Below are positions 17,565 to 27,274 of a stretch of 64,000 bases of DNA, one piece after another. The notes below the pieces were generated by a model. That model was not told the DNA's origin, did not search any database, and was given only the letters and a program-made list of their open reading frames with translations. Location: assembly GCF_003610295.1 (NCBI RefSeq), contig NZ_RAPV01000001.1, forward strand, positions 4,092,001 through 4,156,000. The letters are read 5' to 3'. Both the position numbers and the translations under genes were made by a program. This DNA comes from Paraburkholderia sp. BL23I1N1 (GTDB taxonomy: Bacteria; Pseudomonadota; Gammaproteobacteria; Burkholderiales; Burkholderiaceae). The stretch's first letter is position 1. Each line of letters starts with the position of its first letter.

Positions 17565-18032
17565 ATGCTACGCCACCACACGTCGCGTCTCAGACGCGCT
17601 TCCGCCGGCATCATGCTGGCTGCGATTTCCAGCCTGATAACCGGCTGCAGCGACGGAATGGCGGACGCCGACGTCGCATTCGTCAGCGCCGGGACGCCGC
17701 CGCAATTCGAAACCCTACGGATGTACGGCGCCGCCCCGGATAACGTCGCCCCGGGCGGCGGTGCTCATGTCCAGGGCGGGCTGCGCCAGGGATGCCAGGC
17801 GATCATCCGCTCCGCGGGCAACGAGGAGCGCGTGACGGTGATTCTCGAGGGCGAACCGGGCATCCCGTTCGATCTCGACGTCACCCGTACGTCCAACGGG
17901 TGGAACGTTACTTCGAACGGACTCACGCCGCCGAGCACCGATCCCGTCGCTTTCCGCACGCGCTTCACCCACTGCGTGAACGCGATCCGCGACAAATATG
18001 CAGCCGAACCAGCAAAAGCCCCTTTCAAATAA
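17565..18032 (+). CDS. Predicted lipoprotein of unknown function
   Basis: The ATG at 17565 opens a 155-residue protein with a basic N-region, a hydrophobic helix (ASAGIMLAAISSLITGCSDG) and the lipobox LITG-Cys, so it should be lipidated at Cys near residue 25 and anchored in an envelope membrane. The mature part is small, contains two further Cys (GCQAIIRS and HCVNAIRD), and predicts a compact beta-rich domain. The 30-codon upstream extension lacks a ribosome binding site. The family is not recognised. It precedes a universal stress protein on the same strand by about 195 bp. Confidence 0.7.
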   Translation: MLRHHTSRLRRASAGIMLAAISSLITGCSDGMADADVAFVSAGTPPQFETLRMYGAAPDNVAPGGGAHVQGGLRQGCQAIIRSAGNEERVTVILEGEPGIPFDLDVTRTSNGWNVTSNGLTPPSTDPVAFRTRFTHCVNAIRDKYAAEPAKAPFK

Positions 18033-18227
18033 GCTTCGTCCTTCGCCTTGGTCGATCTGGCGTGCGGCACGCCCGCGCTATCGTTCCTCTGCGATGCGGC
18101 TCCCAGCGCCGCGCCCGGGTGACTATACTCAAAGAGGCCGCCTCTGATTCAGATTCACCGGGCTCCGGTGATAGAGGCGCCGGGCAGGTATTCAACGCGA
18201 ACCGGTCGAGTCGCGGGGGAGGAAGGT

Positions 18228-18698
18228 ATGTTCAAGCATCTGCTGGTGCCGACTGACGGCTCGGCGCGTTCCGCAGCCGCCATTCAGATGACGGTCAAGC
18301 TCGCCGTGGAGAACGGAGCCAAAGTCACGGGGCTCCATGTCATCCCGGAGTTTCATATGCTCGCCTATGGCACGGAGATGATCGCGGACAACGAGGAGCG
18401 AATCATTCAGTCCGCGCGACAACGTGCGGATGACTACCTCGAGGTTATAAAGAAAGCGGCTGCGCAAGCCGGTGTCGAGTGCAACACGGTTGCCGTCAGT
18501 CGCGCCCATGCCTATGAGGCGATTATCGGCGTGGCGGCAGAACAGCACTGCGATCTCATTGTGATGGCGTCCCACGGTCGAAGCGGCATGCGGGCGTTTT
18601 TGCTCGGCAGCGAGACTCAGAAGGTTTTGACGCATTGTCAGATCCCGATCCTCGTCGTCCGGGAGCCGGCGCCGGGCGCTAAAACCGCTCCACCCTGA
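18228..18698 (+). CDS. Universal stress protein (UspA family)
   Basis: The product is 156 residues from the ATG at 18228 behind GGGGAGGAAGG. The N-terminus is MFKHLLVPTDGSARSAAAI. The ATP-binding signature G-x2-G-x9-G-[ST] is seen as GRSGMRAFLLGSET near residues 124-137, so it belongs to the ATP-binding Usp group. It is a cytoplasmic dimer expected to accumulate under starvation or redox stress. Its last 20 bases overlap, tail to tail, the three-prime end of the convergent D-amino-acid dehydrogenase-like gene. Confidence 0.93.
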   Translation: MFKHLLVPTDGSARSAAAIQMTVKLAVENGAKVTGLHVIPEFHMLAYGTEMIADNEERIIQSARQRADDYLEVIKKAAAQAGVECNTVAVSRAHAYEAIIGVAAEQHCDLIVMASHGRSGMRAFLLGSETQKVLTHCQIPILVVREPAPGAKTAPP

Positions 18699-19920
18699 AC
18701 GGCCGCGTGTCCACTAGCGTCTCCTCACCGGTCATCATCTCGGCGATCAGCCGGCCCGTGACGGGGCCTAGCGTGAGCCCGTGGTGTGCATGGCCGAACG
18801 CGAACCACAGGTCTTTATGATTTCGCGCCGGGCCGATGATCGGCATCATGTCGGGCGTGCAGGGGCGCCGCCCCATCCAGGCTTCATTGTCGAGACGCTC
18901 GCCCAAAGGAAACAGCGTGCGCGCAATCGGTTCGACCGCGGCGAGTTGCGTGGGCGTTTTGGGCGCATCGCAGTGCGCGATTTCCGCCCCCGTGGTCAAG
19001 CGGATGCCTTTCGCCATAGGCGCCAGCAGGTAGCCGTTCTCGACGTCCAGAACCGGGTGATTCAGACGGGCCGCTGCCTGAGGCGCATAGTGCATGTGGT
19101 AGCCGCGTTTGACGGCCAGCGGCAACCGGTAGCCGAGTCGCGTGCTGGCGCGGTCCGACCACGGACCCAATGCGACTACCGCCGATGAAGCGGTGATCGT
19201 TCCGTCTTGCGTGTCGACGGTCCAACCCTCGCGAAGCGAGTCCGCATCGCCGATGAAGAATCGGCCGCCCAGCGCTTCAAAATACTTCGCGTAAGCGGTG
19301 ACGAGCGCGTTGGGATCGTTCACGGAATCGGATGCCGTATAGCGCAGGCCACCTAACAAGGTCCTGTCGAGATCGGGCTCTTTCTGTTGCAGGCGGCCCG
19401 CATCCAGCGATTCGAACTCGACGCCATATTCCCGATGCCACTGTTCGGCGTGCTGGAGTTCTGCGTCCTGCGCTGCCTTGCTGCGAAACACCTTGATCCA
19501 GCCGGTGTGGCGCAACAACGCGCTTGCACCGGCATCCGCAGCCAGCGCGCGGTGTTCGTCCACGCAATGTTCGATTAACGTCGAGTACGACCTGGCGATA
19601 GCGGCGTGCTTTGCCGGATGAGAATTGCGCCAGTATTGCCACAGGAAGGGGGCCGTCTTGAGGATGGCATCGGCATGGTAGCGAACGTCCGGTGACTGAT
19701 TGCGCGCGTACCGAAGCAAGGTGCCGAGGTCGCGTGGAAAGGCATAGGGATACACGCCTTCGCGCTGGATCAGCCCGGCGTTACCGAAGGATGTTTCGTT
19801 GCCGGGTTGCTTGCGGTCGATCAGCGCGACCTGGCGGCCGCGTTTCTGAAGATGCACCGCCACGCACACGCCGACAATGCCCGCACCGAGCACGACGGTA
19901 TCGAATTTTATTGTGGTCAT
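18679..19920 (-). CDS. FAD-dependent D-amino-acid dehydrogenase-like oxidoreductase
   Basis: The product is 413 residues. The N-terminal dinucleotide-binding motif is VVLGAGIVGVCVAVHLQKRG followed by the acidic-end strand VALIDRK. A DAO fold follows: ETSFGNAGLI is characteristic of DadA-type enzymes, and the C-terminal GRRPCTPDMMPIIGP with FGHAHHGLTLGP is the FAD-contacting ending of the family. It would deaminate a D-amino acid (or a related cyclic amino acid) to the 2-oxo acid, passing electrons to the respiratory chain at the inner membrane. It follows a glnHPQ-type ABC operon on the same strand by 108 bp, which suggests that the importer brings in its substrate. Confidence 0.85.
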   Translation of the reverse strand: MTTIKFDTVVLGAGIVGVCVAVHLQKRGRQVALIDRKQPGNETSFGNAGLIQREGVYPYAFPRDLGTLLRYARNQSPDVRYHADAILKTAPFLWQYWRNSHPAKHAAIARSYSTLIEHCVDEHRALAADAGASALLRHTGWIKVFRSKAAQDAELQHAEQWHREYGVEFESLDAGRLQQKEPDLDRTLLGGLRYTASDSVNDPNALVTAYAKYFEALGGRFFIGDADSLREGWTVDTQDGTITASSAVVALGPWSDRASTRLGYRLPLAVKRGYHMHYAPQAAARLNHPVLDVENGYLLAPMAKGIRLTTGAEIAHCDAPKTPTQLAAVEPIARTLFPLGERLDNEAWMGRRPCTPDMMPIIGPARNHKDLWFAFGHAHHGLTLGPVTGRLIAEMMTGEETLVDTRPFRVERF

Positions 19921-19951
19921 GAACTCAGTGGGTACCGGTTAGGCTGCGAGT

Positions 19952-19987
19952 GTCGTTACTGCGCGGCAATTGTCACGCAGCAACGAC
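19952..19987. promoter_or_regulatory. Intercistronic hairpin between glnQ and the dehydrogenase gene
   Basis: GTCGTT-A-CTGCG pairs with CGCAG-C-AACGAC, giving 11 base pairs with one mismatch around a 12-base loop. It lies in the 108-bp gap of an otherwise co-directional gene set. No T-run follows on the minus strand, so it may attenuate or stabilise rather than fully terminate. Confidence 0.5.
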
Positions 19988-20028
19988 GGGTTCGCAAGCT
20001 AACGGCAGCATCCACAGCATGCGTTCAG

Positions 20029-20757
20029 CTATCCCACGTGCTTCAAAAAGTCCCTCAGGCGCTGCGTGGGCGGGTTGTCGATCAGCACGGCCGGTTTGCC
20101 GTCTTCCGCAATTCCGCCGTTGTCCATGAACAGCAGGCGCGTCCCCACCCGCTTCGCAAAACCGATCTCATGCGTGACGACGATCATCGTCATGCCTTCC
20201 GTCGCGAGGTCCTGCATGACCTTGAGAACTTCGTGACGAAGCTCGGGATCGAGCGCCGAGGTGGGCTCGTCGAAAAGCATCAGCTTCGGCTTGATCGCGA
20301 GTGCGCGCGCGATCGCAACACGCTGTTGTTGTCCGCCGGACAGCTCTGACGGATAGTGATTGGCCCGCGATTCGAGACCGACTTTGTCGAGCAGCGCCAT
20401 GGCCTGGTCGCGCGCTTCGGCGCGCGTTGCGCCGCGTACCTGAATCGGCCCGAACATGACGTTCTCGAGCGCGGTCATTTGGGGAAACAGATTGAACTGC
20501 TGAAACACCATGCCGGCTTCGAGGCGAATGCCGCGGATGTCCGCGGTATTTCCCTTGACGCTCAATCCGTCGACGAGCAATTCGCCGCCGCTGATTTTTT
20601 CGAGTGCATTGATGCAACGAAGCAGGGTCGATTTGCCCGAACCCGAAGGCCCGACGATCACCACCACCTCGCCGCTTTCGATACGAAGATCGATGTCCTT
20701 GAGCACGGGCACGTGGCCGAAGCTCTTCGAGACGCTCTGGAATTCGACCATGCTCAT
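20029..20757 (-). CDS. glnQ: Polar amino-acid ABC transporter ATP-binding protein (GlnQ-like)
   Basis: The product is 242 residues with a complete ATPase: Walker [11 protein letters not shown] (residues 36-45), the Q-loop in [13 protein letters not shown], the signature [15 protein letters not shown], Walker [15 protein letters not shown] and the switch VVTHE. It powers uptake of a polar amino acid through the GlnP-like permease at the inner membrane face. Its start overlaps the permease stop as ATGA. The whole set matches E. coli GlnHPQ in order and sequence style, so glutamine or a related amino acid is the best guess. Confidence 0.93.
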   Translation of the reverse strand: MSMVEFQSVSKSFGHVPVLKDIDLRIESGEVVVIVGPSGSGKSTLLRCINALEKISGGELLVDGLSVKGNTADIRGIRLEAGMVFQQFNLFPQMTALENVMFGPIQVRGATRAEARDQAMALLDKVGLESRANHYPSELSGGQQQRVAIARALAIKPKLMLFDEPTSALDPELRHEVLKVMQDLATEGMTMIVVTHEIGFAKRVGTRLLFMDNGGIAEDGKPAVLIDNPPTQRLRDFLKHVG

Positions 20758-21410
20758 AGTATGCGCATCCTTCTTTCAACCAGACGCAACGACAGCGTCA
20801 TCACACCTGTCAGGACCAGATAAATCACCGCGACGGCAGACCAGATTTCAACCGCCCGAAAATTTCCGGCAATGGCTTCCTGGCCCTGGCGTGTCAATTC
20901 GCCTACGCCGATAACGATGAACAGCGACGTATCCTTCAGACTCACAATGCACTGATTGCCCAAGGGCGGAATCAGCCGACGGAACGCGAGCGGCCCGACG
21001 ATTTTCAGCAGCACGCGCGGCATCGACAATCCCATGGTGAGGCCGGCTTCCATCAAGCCCTTGGGAATGGAAAGCAAGGCCCCGCGCACGACCTCGGCAA
21101 GGTAGGCGCCCGAGTTCACGGTGATCGCGATAATGGCGGCGGTGAGCCCGTCGATCCGGATGTGCGCAAGCAGCGGCAGCGCGAAGTAAAGGAACATCAC
21201 CTGAACCACAATCGGCGTGCCGCGAATGAGTTCAATGTAGACCTGCGCAATGACGTTCAACGCGAGCGGGCCGTACGCGCGGAACATGCCGGCGATGACA
21301 CCGACAATGAACCCGCCTACCAGCCCCACGAACGCGATGAACACCGTCAGTTTCACGCCGGCCATCAAGTCTGGAAGTGCAGTCCAGATAACTGCCCAAT
21401 CGAATTCCAC
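20754..21410 (-). CDS. glnP: Polar amino-acid ABC transporter permease (GlnP-like)
   Basis: The product is 218 residues from a GTG at 21410 ([20 protein letters not shown]), aligning by eye with E. coli GlnP MQFDWSAIWPAIP. It has about five membrane helices, the conserved [17 protein letters not shown] stretch, the EAA-type loop [33 protein letters not shown] that contacts the ATPase, and the ending [30 protein letters not shown]. It acts in the inner membrane as a homodimer with GlnQ. It lies 64 bp downstream of the binding-protein gene and overlaps glnQ by 4 bp, which makes a clear operon. Confidence 0.93.
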   Translation of the reverse strand: MEFDWAVIWTALPDLMAGVKLTVFIAFVGLVGGFIVGVIAGMFRAYGPLALNVIAQVYIELIRGTPIVVQVMFLYFALPLLAHIRIDGLTAAIIAITVNSGAYLAEVVRGALLSIPKGLMEAGLTMGLSMPRVLLKIVGPLAFRRLIPPLGNQCIVSLKDTSLFIVIGVGELTRQGQEAIAGNFRAVEIWSAVAVIYLVLTGVMTLSLRLVERRMRIL

Positions 21411-21474
21411 ACACCGCTCCTGGTTGAGTCGTCTCTCGCGCAGCGAACGTCGCTGCGCGTCCCGCTTGTGACGA

Positions 21475-22227
21475 TTACGACTTGGGCGGCTCCGAACCGA
21501 ACCACTTCTTGTACAGCGTCGCGTAACGGCCGTCGGCTTTCATCTTGGCCAACTCCTGGTTGACCTTGGTGACGAGCGGACTGCCCTTCGGAAAACCGAT
21601 GCCGTATTTGTCGCCGCTGACCGGCGTGCCGGCAACCTTCACCTTGTCTTTGCCGGCGGTGCTGACGAAATAGAGCACATTCGGCGTGTCGTGCATGGCG
21701 GCGTCCACCCGGCCTGCTTCCAGCGCCAGATAGGCCTGGTCGATGTTCGGGAACTGGCGAATTTCCTTCGGCTTCAGGTGCGCCCTGATCCAGTCGATGG
21801 TGGCCGTGCCCGTTTTGGCGGCGATAACTTTGCCATTCAGGTCGTCGATGGATTTGATGCTGGTGTTCCCGGTCTGCACCATCGCGGCGAGCCCGCTGTC
21901 GTAGTACGGATCGGAGAAATCGATTGCTTTCTTGCGCTCTTCCTTGATCGTCATGCCCGAGAGCGCGACGTCGATGTTCTGCGTTTGCAGGGCCGGAATC
22001 AGGCCGCTGAAGTCCATCGGCTGAATCTTGTATTTCCAGCCCTGATCTTTTGCGATTTCCGCCCACAGGTCGAGATCGAAGCCGACGTACTTGTCGCCTT
22101 GCTTGAATTCGAACGGCATGAACGAGGTGTCGGTGCCGACGATGAGTTCTTTATCGTCGGCGTGGGCGAGGGTTGTGCCGAGCATGGCGACAGCAACCAT
22201 AGACATGAGGAAGGATCGACGTCCCAT
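21475..22227 (-). CDS. glnH: Periplasmic amino-acid binding protein (GlnH-like)
   Basis: The product is 250 residues with a Sec signal peptide ([18 protein letters not shown], cleavage near residue 23). The mature protein follows the GlnH pattern: [80 protein letters not shown] and [10 protein letters not shown]. The binding-site Arg appears in the [11 protein letters not shown] region or nearby. It captures the amino acid in the periplasm for GlnP/GlnQ. The 270-bp upstream region carries repeated TGTTGTC-type palindromes, likely operators. Confidence 0.93.
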   Translation of the reverse strand: MGRRSFLMSMVAVAMLGTTLAHADDKELIVGTDTSFMPFEFKQGDKYVGFDLDLWAEIAKDQGWKYKIQPMDFSGLIPALQTQNIDVALSGMTIKEERKKAIDFSDPYYDSGLAAMVQTGNTSIKSIDDLNGKVIAAKTGTATIDWIRAHLKPKEIRQFPNIDQAYLALEAGRVDAAMHDTPNVLYFVSTAGKDKVKVAGTPVSGDKYGIGFPKGSPLVTKVNQELAKMKADGRYATLYKKWFGSEPPKS

Positions 22228-22328
22228 AACTTCTCCGCGGTGGTGGGCAATACCCCTGACAGCGTCAAGGGACGGCTGACTGACACCGGGTGGCGTCGCA
22301 ACATGCGATGCGCAACCCGCCTATATGG

Positions 22329-22422
22329 CAACATGTGTTGTCAAAGCGGATACTACGACAACAAAAAGTTTGGCAACAGCTATTTCTGGTGATGAAAACC
22401 CTGGATCGACAACATTTGTTGT
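22329..22422. promoter_or_regulatory. Two ACAAC/GTTGT palindromes upstream of glnH
   Basis: CAACA-TG-TGTTG at 22329-22340 and ACAAC-ATTT-GTTGT at 22409-22422 are inverted repeats of the same half-site. Extra half-sites lie at 22358-22364 (GACAACA) and 22424-22430 (TGTTGTC). They are 100-200 bp upstream of the glnH start. The first overlaps TTGACA on the minus strand, a possible -35 box. The half-site resembles those of GntR-type repressors, but no regulator gene is adjacent. Confidence 0.45.
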
Positions 22423-22498
22423 TTGTTGTCCATTGTGTCGATCCAGGTGTAGTTCCAGATCTGCCGTCAGGCAGAGTAGTGCGGGCACTGCGGGCGCG

Positions 22499-23555
<1,057 letters not shown>

Positions 23556-23585
23556 TCATCTATGGTGCACGCAGGCCCGCTTCGC

Positions 23586-24257
23586 CTACTCGCTCGCGGA
23601 CTCGACGGGAAGCTCGGTGTCTCGCGCGGGTCGGCGTAAGGTTCGCACCTTCCCGCTGCCACCGCCGCCGCAAAAGAACTGATCGCCGCCATCGGATTCA
23701 AGCCCGGACACGAATACGCCAGGTGGCATCTCGAGGCTCTCCAGGACTTCTCCCGTATGAGGATCGATTCGTCTCAGCTCGCTCGCGTCGTCTTCCCAGG
23801 TGGCGTGCCAGAGTTCTCCGTCGTTCCAGGTGACCCCGGTGACGAAGCGGTTCGATTCGATGGTGCGAAGAATCGCCCCCGTTTGGGGATCGACCTGAAG
23901 AATCTTGCGGTCGCGATAGCGGCCCACCCAGAGCGAGCCTTCGGCCCACGCGAGCCCCGAGTTACCGTCGTCGCCGCCCGGCGCCGGGATCGTGGCGAGC
24001 ACGCTGCCAGAATTCGGATCGATCTTCTGGATGCGACCGCCGCCGATCTGAAACAGGTACTGACCGTCGAAGGCCGTTCCTGCCCGCGCGGCAACCTCGA
24101 TCGAGCGTAGCGTTTCTCCGTTCGAGGGATCGAAGGCGTTCAGTTTGTCTCCGGCAGCAATCCAGACGTGCTGACCGTCATACGTGACGCCCCCCACTTG
24201 GTCGACACCCGGAAAGGGCCCATATTCACGGACGATTTTGGCGGCTGATTTATTCAT
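23586..24257 (-). CDS. Beta-propeller protein (streptogramin lyase-like repeats)
   Basis: The product is 223 residues built of repeated blades of the type 'G.LW.......I..IDP.TG..L..I': DKLNAFDPSNGETLRSIEV, GRIQKIDPNSGSVLATIPAP, RKILQVDPQTGAILRTIESN and SELRRIDPHTGEVLESLEM. No signal peptide is present, so it is probably cytoplasmic. Such proteins are often annotated as glutaminyl cyclase-like or Vgb/streptogramin lyase-like; I cannot assign a reaction. It lies 9 bp after the TPR/HTH regulator gene and probably shares its message. Confidence 0.7.
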   Translation of the reverse strand: MNKSAAKIVREYGPFPGVDQVGGVTYDGQHVWIAAGDKLNAFDPSNGETLRSIEVAARAGTAFDGQYLFQIGGGRIQKIDPNSGSVLATIPAPGGDDGNSGLAWAEGSLWVGRYRDRKILQVDPQTGAILRTIESNRFVTGVTWNDGELWHATWEDDASELRRIDPHTGEVLESLEMPPGVFVSGLESDGGDQFFCGGGGSGKVRTLRRPARDTELPVESASE

Positions 24258-24266
24258 GATTCGATC

Positions 24267-25487
24267 CTAATTACTCGGTAGGGGAGCGGGGAGTAACAAA
24301 GTCGTCGTGAATCCGGGCATGGGCGGCGTCATCCAGCGTCGCGCCCGCCCGCGGCCGAACGACTGCACCTTGCCGGCAGCGGCCAGCGAGTCGAGTGCCC
24401 GCTGCATGGTGCGCTGGCTGGCGTCCAGCGCTATCGCGAGCGCCGAGCTCGACCACGACTCGCCGTCGGCCAGGAAGGCGAGCACCATCGCATGCGGCTC
24501 TTCGACCGGCCGCGCGAGCACGACAACCTCGCGCGCGCCTTGCGGCACCAGCGCAAAGCCCCGCTTCGTCGCGCTCACGCCGGCCAGCGTTCCAAGCAAC
24601 GCGCGAAGCCGCCCGACTTCGACACGCAGTCGCGCGCGATGCGATTCATCGGCGTGCTTCGTCCGGAATGCGCGCGCGATGAGCGCGTCCCTCGACACGT
24701 CTTCGGGCCACGCTTCGGCCAATGCGCGTGCGAGCGCGAACAACACCGGACGCCGCGCGAGCGGAACCACGATGTTGGCTTCACGTACGACGTAACGGCA
24801 CGCGTCCACGATGAGCGCCTTCGACGCCATTAGCGCCTCGACCTCTTCGAGTAGCAGGGGGCGTTCCTCGCCGTGCGCAAGCAGCCGTGCGGCGGGCGTG
24901 TTCAGCAGAAGGCGTGCGCTTTCGACCTCGGCAGTGAGCGACGGGATACCGGCATGGCGCGCGGCGCGCTCAGCCCTCGCGAGTGCCGCGTGCGCGGTTT
25001 TCGTCTGCAGGCGGCGCATCGCGATCCCCGCGACGACCAGCTCGTGGGCGGCTCTCGGCGCGGGCGGGAAGGGGGCGGGATCGAGTTTGGCGAGGAGGTG
25101 CTCGGCTTCGTCGAGGCGCCCGATCAGGAGCAGGCGCCGCACTTCGAGATACCGGGCATGTGCGGCATTCAGAAGATCACCGTGGGCTTCGAGCGTCGCC
25201 CGCGCGGCGTCGAGCGCCTTCGCCGGCCAGCCCAGATCGCGGGAGGCGAGCGCGATTTCGGCCTCGGCGACCACACATCTCGCGCGGGCCACAGGCTGTT
25301 TCGTGCCAAAGGCGCGCGCCGCGCTTCGCACCAGCGCTTTCGCTCGAACGAGGTCGCCGAGCTGCGCCATCGCGATGCCTCGCAGCGCGAGCGCAGGTGC
25401 GTCGTCGCGCAAGGCGACGTGGTTCAGCGCGCCGAGCGGGTCGCCCGCCGCGAGCGCCCGTGCCGCGGCCGTCACTAGCGAGTCCAT
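24267..25487 (-). CDS. Large helical regulator: TPR-like array plus C-terminal winged HTH
   Basis: From the ATG at 25487 (MDSLVTAAARALAAGD) the product is 406 residues; a GTG at 25523 would add 12 residues. Residues 10-200 are Ala-rich helical pairs consistent with TPR-like repeats (ALRGIAMAQLGDLVRAKALVRSA, ARYLEVRRLLLIGRLDEAEHLL). Residues 265-320 hold an AfsR/SARP-like winged-helix segment (RARLRVEVGRLRALLGTLAGVSATKRGFAL). The C-terminus has a second HTH (SSSALAIALDASQRTMQRALDSLAAAGKVQ). It is cytoplasmic and DNA-binding. It is divergent from the DUF899 gene 130 bp away and probably in one operon with the propeller gene. Confidence 0.7.
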   Translation of the reverse strand: MDSLVTAAARALAAGDPLGALNHVALRDDAPALALRGIAMAQLGDLVRAKALVRSAARAFGTKQPVARARCVVAEAEIALASRDLGWPAKALDAARATLEAHGDLLNAAHARYLEVRRLLLIGRLDEAEHLLAKLDPAPFPPAPRAAHELVVAGIAMRRLQTKTAHAALARAERAARHAGIPSLTAEVESARLLLNTPAARLLAHGEERPLLLEEVEALMASKALIVDACRYVVREANIVVPLARRPVLFALARALAEAWPEDVSRDALIARAFRTKHADESHRARLRVEVGRLRALLGTLAGVSATKRGFALVPQGAREVVVLARPVEEPHAMVLAFLADGESWSSSALAIALDASQRTMQRALDSLAAAGKVQSFGRGRARRWMTPPMPGFTTTLLLPAPLPSN

Positions 25488-25617
25488 AGTCGTTTCGAAT
25501 CCCGCCACACTTGTCACTCCCACCGTTCAGGTGCCCGTGACTAATCTAGCACGACCACCAACCAGTCCGTCGCATCGGCAATTGAGCGAGCGACACAGGA
25601 CGCCCACGGAGGAAAGC

Positions 25618-26385
25618 ATGACCACGACACATACGACAGGGACACGCGAAGCGTGGCTGGCCGCGCGGCTCGACCTGCTCAAGGCGGAGAAGGCGCTCAC
25701 GCGGCAGAGCGACGCGGTGGCGCAGCAGCGGCAGGCACTGCCCTGGGTGCGAATCGACAAGATGTACCGATTCGAAACCGACGCAGGAAGCGCCTCGCTC
25801 GCGGACCTCTTCAAAGGACGCTCGCAGCTCCTCGTGTACCACTTCATGTTCGGGCCCGACTACAAGGCGGGGTGCCCGTCGTGCTCGTCGATCGCGGATG
25901 GGTTCGATGGCGTCGCGATTCATCTGGCGAATCACGACGTCACGCTTTCGGCGGTGTCGCGCGCGCCGTTGGAGAAGCTGCAGGCGTACCAGCGCCGCAT
26001 GGGGTGGACGTTCCCCTGGGCGTCCTCATACGGAAGCGACTTCAACTTCGACTTCAACATCTCGTTCACCGAGGCGCAGCAGCGTGAAGGGAGCATCGAA
26101 TACAACTACGAACGCGGCGGCTACGCGATGGACGCGGCACAGGTGCCGGAACCCGTCGCCCGGTTCGCGGCCACCTGCGGAACCGACCCGGCGACGTACA
26201 CACGCGACCGGCCGGGTTTGAGCGCGTTCGTACTCGAGGACGGCGTCGTTTATCACACCTATTCCACCTATGCGCGCGGCGTGGACGGCATCTGGGGCAT
26301 GTATCAGTGGCTCGACCGCGCCCCGATGGGCCGCAACGAGACGGGTGTCTGGTGGAAGCGCCACGACGAGTACGAGCCGCGCTGA
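25618..26385 (+). CDS. DUF899 (thioredoxin-like) protein
   Basis: The start is the ATG at 25618 behind GGAGGAAAGC; the long in-frame extension upstream is antisense to the regulator gene. The product is 255 residues with the DUF899 landmarks LLVYHFMFGPDYKAGCPSCSSIADG (a CxxC pair), HLANHDVTLSAVSRAPLEKLQAYQRRMGW, FNFDFNISF, and the C-terminal SAFVLEDGVVYHTYSTYARGVD. The family has a thioredoxin-like fold and no established reaction. No signal peptide is seen. It is followed after 41 bp by a DUF2182 membrane protein gene, probably co-transcribed. Confidence 0.9.
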   Translation: MTTTHTTGTREAWLAARLDLLKAEKALTRQSDAVAQQRQALPWVRIDKMYRFETDAGSASLADLFKGRSQLLVYHFMFGPDYKAGCPSCSSIADGFDGVAIHLANHDVTLSAVSRAPLEKLQAYQRRMGWTFPWASSYGSDFNFDFNISFTEAQQREGSIEYNYERGGYAMDAAQVPEPVARFAATCGTDPATYTRDRPGLSAFVLEDGVVYHTYSTYARGVDGIWGMYQWLDRAPMGRNETGVWWKRHDEYEPR

Positions 26386-26426
26386 GCCGGATGATGGGAC
26401 ACGTTAGCGCAACCGGAGGACGGGAA

Positions 26427-27251
26427 ATGTCGGGACACCTGATCGGCGTGCCAGTTTCGCAGCGGGCGTTCCTCGGCGTCTCGGCGCTGCTCTTCGCCGT
26501 CAGCGCGGCGGTGACCATCGTCGGCGCCGCGTCCATGTCGGCGATGGGCGAAATGCCGATGCCTGGCGGCTGGACCATGTCGATGGCGTGGATGCGGACG
26601 TGTGGACAGACGTGGCCAGGCCTCGCGGCGTCGTTCCTCGGCATGTGGATCGTGATGATGGTCGCGATGATGCTGCCGTCGCTCGTGCCTATGCTGTGGC
26701 GCTACCGCGAGGCCGTTGGCGGGACGGGCGAAACGCGCCTGGGCTGGCTCACGGTGTTAGTGGGCGCGGGGTACTACTGCGTGTGGACCATGTTCGGTGT
26801 GGCCGCATTTCCGGTGGGCGCTGCGCTGGCGGCGCTCGAGATGGAACTGCCGGCGCTGGCGCGTGCCGTTCCGCTCGCGGTGGGCGTGATCGTGCTGATC
26901 GCCGGGGCGCTGCAGTTCACCGAATGGAAGGCACGCCGTCTAGCCTGCTGCCGGGAGGTGCCGGGGCGCTGCCCAGGGTTGTCCGGGTTGCATCGGCTGC
27001 CTACACGCGCCGCCGCCACCGCATGGCGGCACGGCATGCGCCTCGGCCTTCACTGCTGCTACTGCTGTGGCGGCCTGACCTTGATCCTTCTGGTTGCCGG
27101 GGTCATGGATTTACGAGTAATGGCTGTCGTGACGGCGGCGATTACCGTCGAGCGTCTCGCGCCACACGGCGAGTGCGTGGCGCGCGTCATGGGGGCTGGC
27201 ATTGTCGGCGCAGGGGTGTTGCTGATCGCGCGGGCCGTGGTGTTTCCATAA
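26427..27251 (+). CDS. DUF2182 integral membrane protein
   Basis: The start is the ATG at 26427, placed 8 bp after CCGGAGGA; an ATG at 26391 is less likely. The product is 274 residues with about six to seven hydrophobic helices. Family landmarks are the Met-rich helix MWIVMMVAMMLPSLVPMLWRYR and the late Cys cluster HCCYCCGGLTLILLVAGVMDLR followed by E-RLAPHGECVARVMGAG. Met- and Cys-rich membrane segments suggest metal (copper) handling, but this is inference. It lies in the inner membrane, downstream of the DUF899 gene, with only 23 bp to the convergent sterol-desaturase-like gene. Confidence 0.85.
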   Translation: MSGHLIGVPVSQRAFLGVSALLFAVSAAVTIVGAASMSAMGEMPMPGGWTMSMAWMRTCGQTWPGLAASFLGMWIVMMVAMMLPSLVPMLWRYREAVGGTGETRLGWLTVLVGAGYYCVWTMFGVAAFPVGAALAALEMELPALARAVPLAVGVIVLIAGALQFTEWKARRLACCREVPGRCPGLSGLHRLPTRAAATAWRHGMRLGLHCCYCCGGLTLILLVAGVMDLRVMAVVTAAITVERLAPHGECVARVMGAGIVGAGVLLIARAVVFP

Positions 27252-27274
27252 ACCCCACGTCACCGCGATAACGA

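Noticed and set aside
24811..25617. Long N-terminal extension of the DUF899 frame
   Set aside because: It is antisense to the TPR/HTH regulator gene and Ser/Arg/Ala-rich. The real start at 25618 has a strong ribosome binding site and matches the family start.
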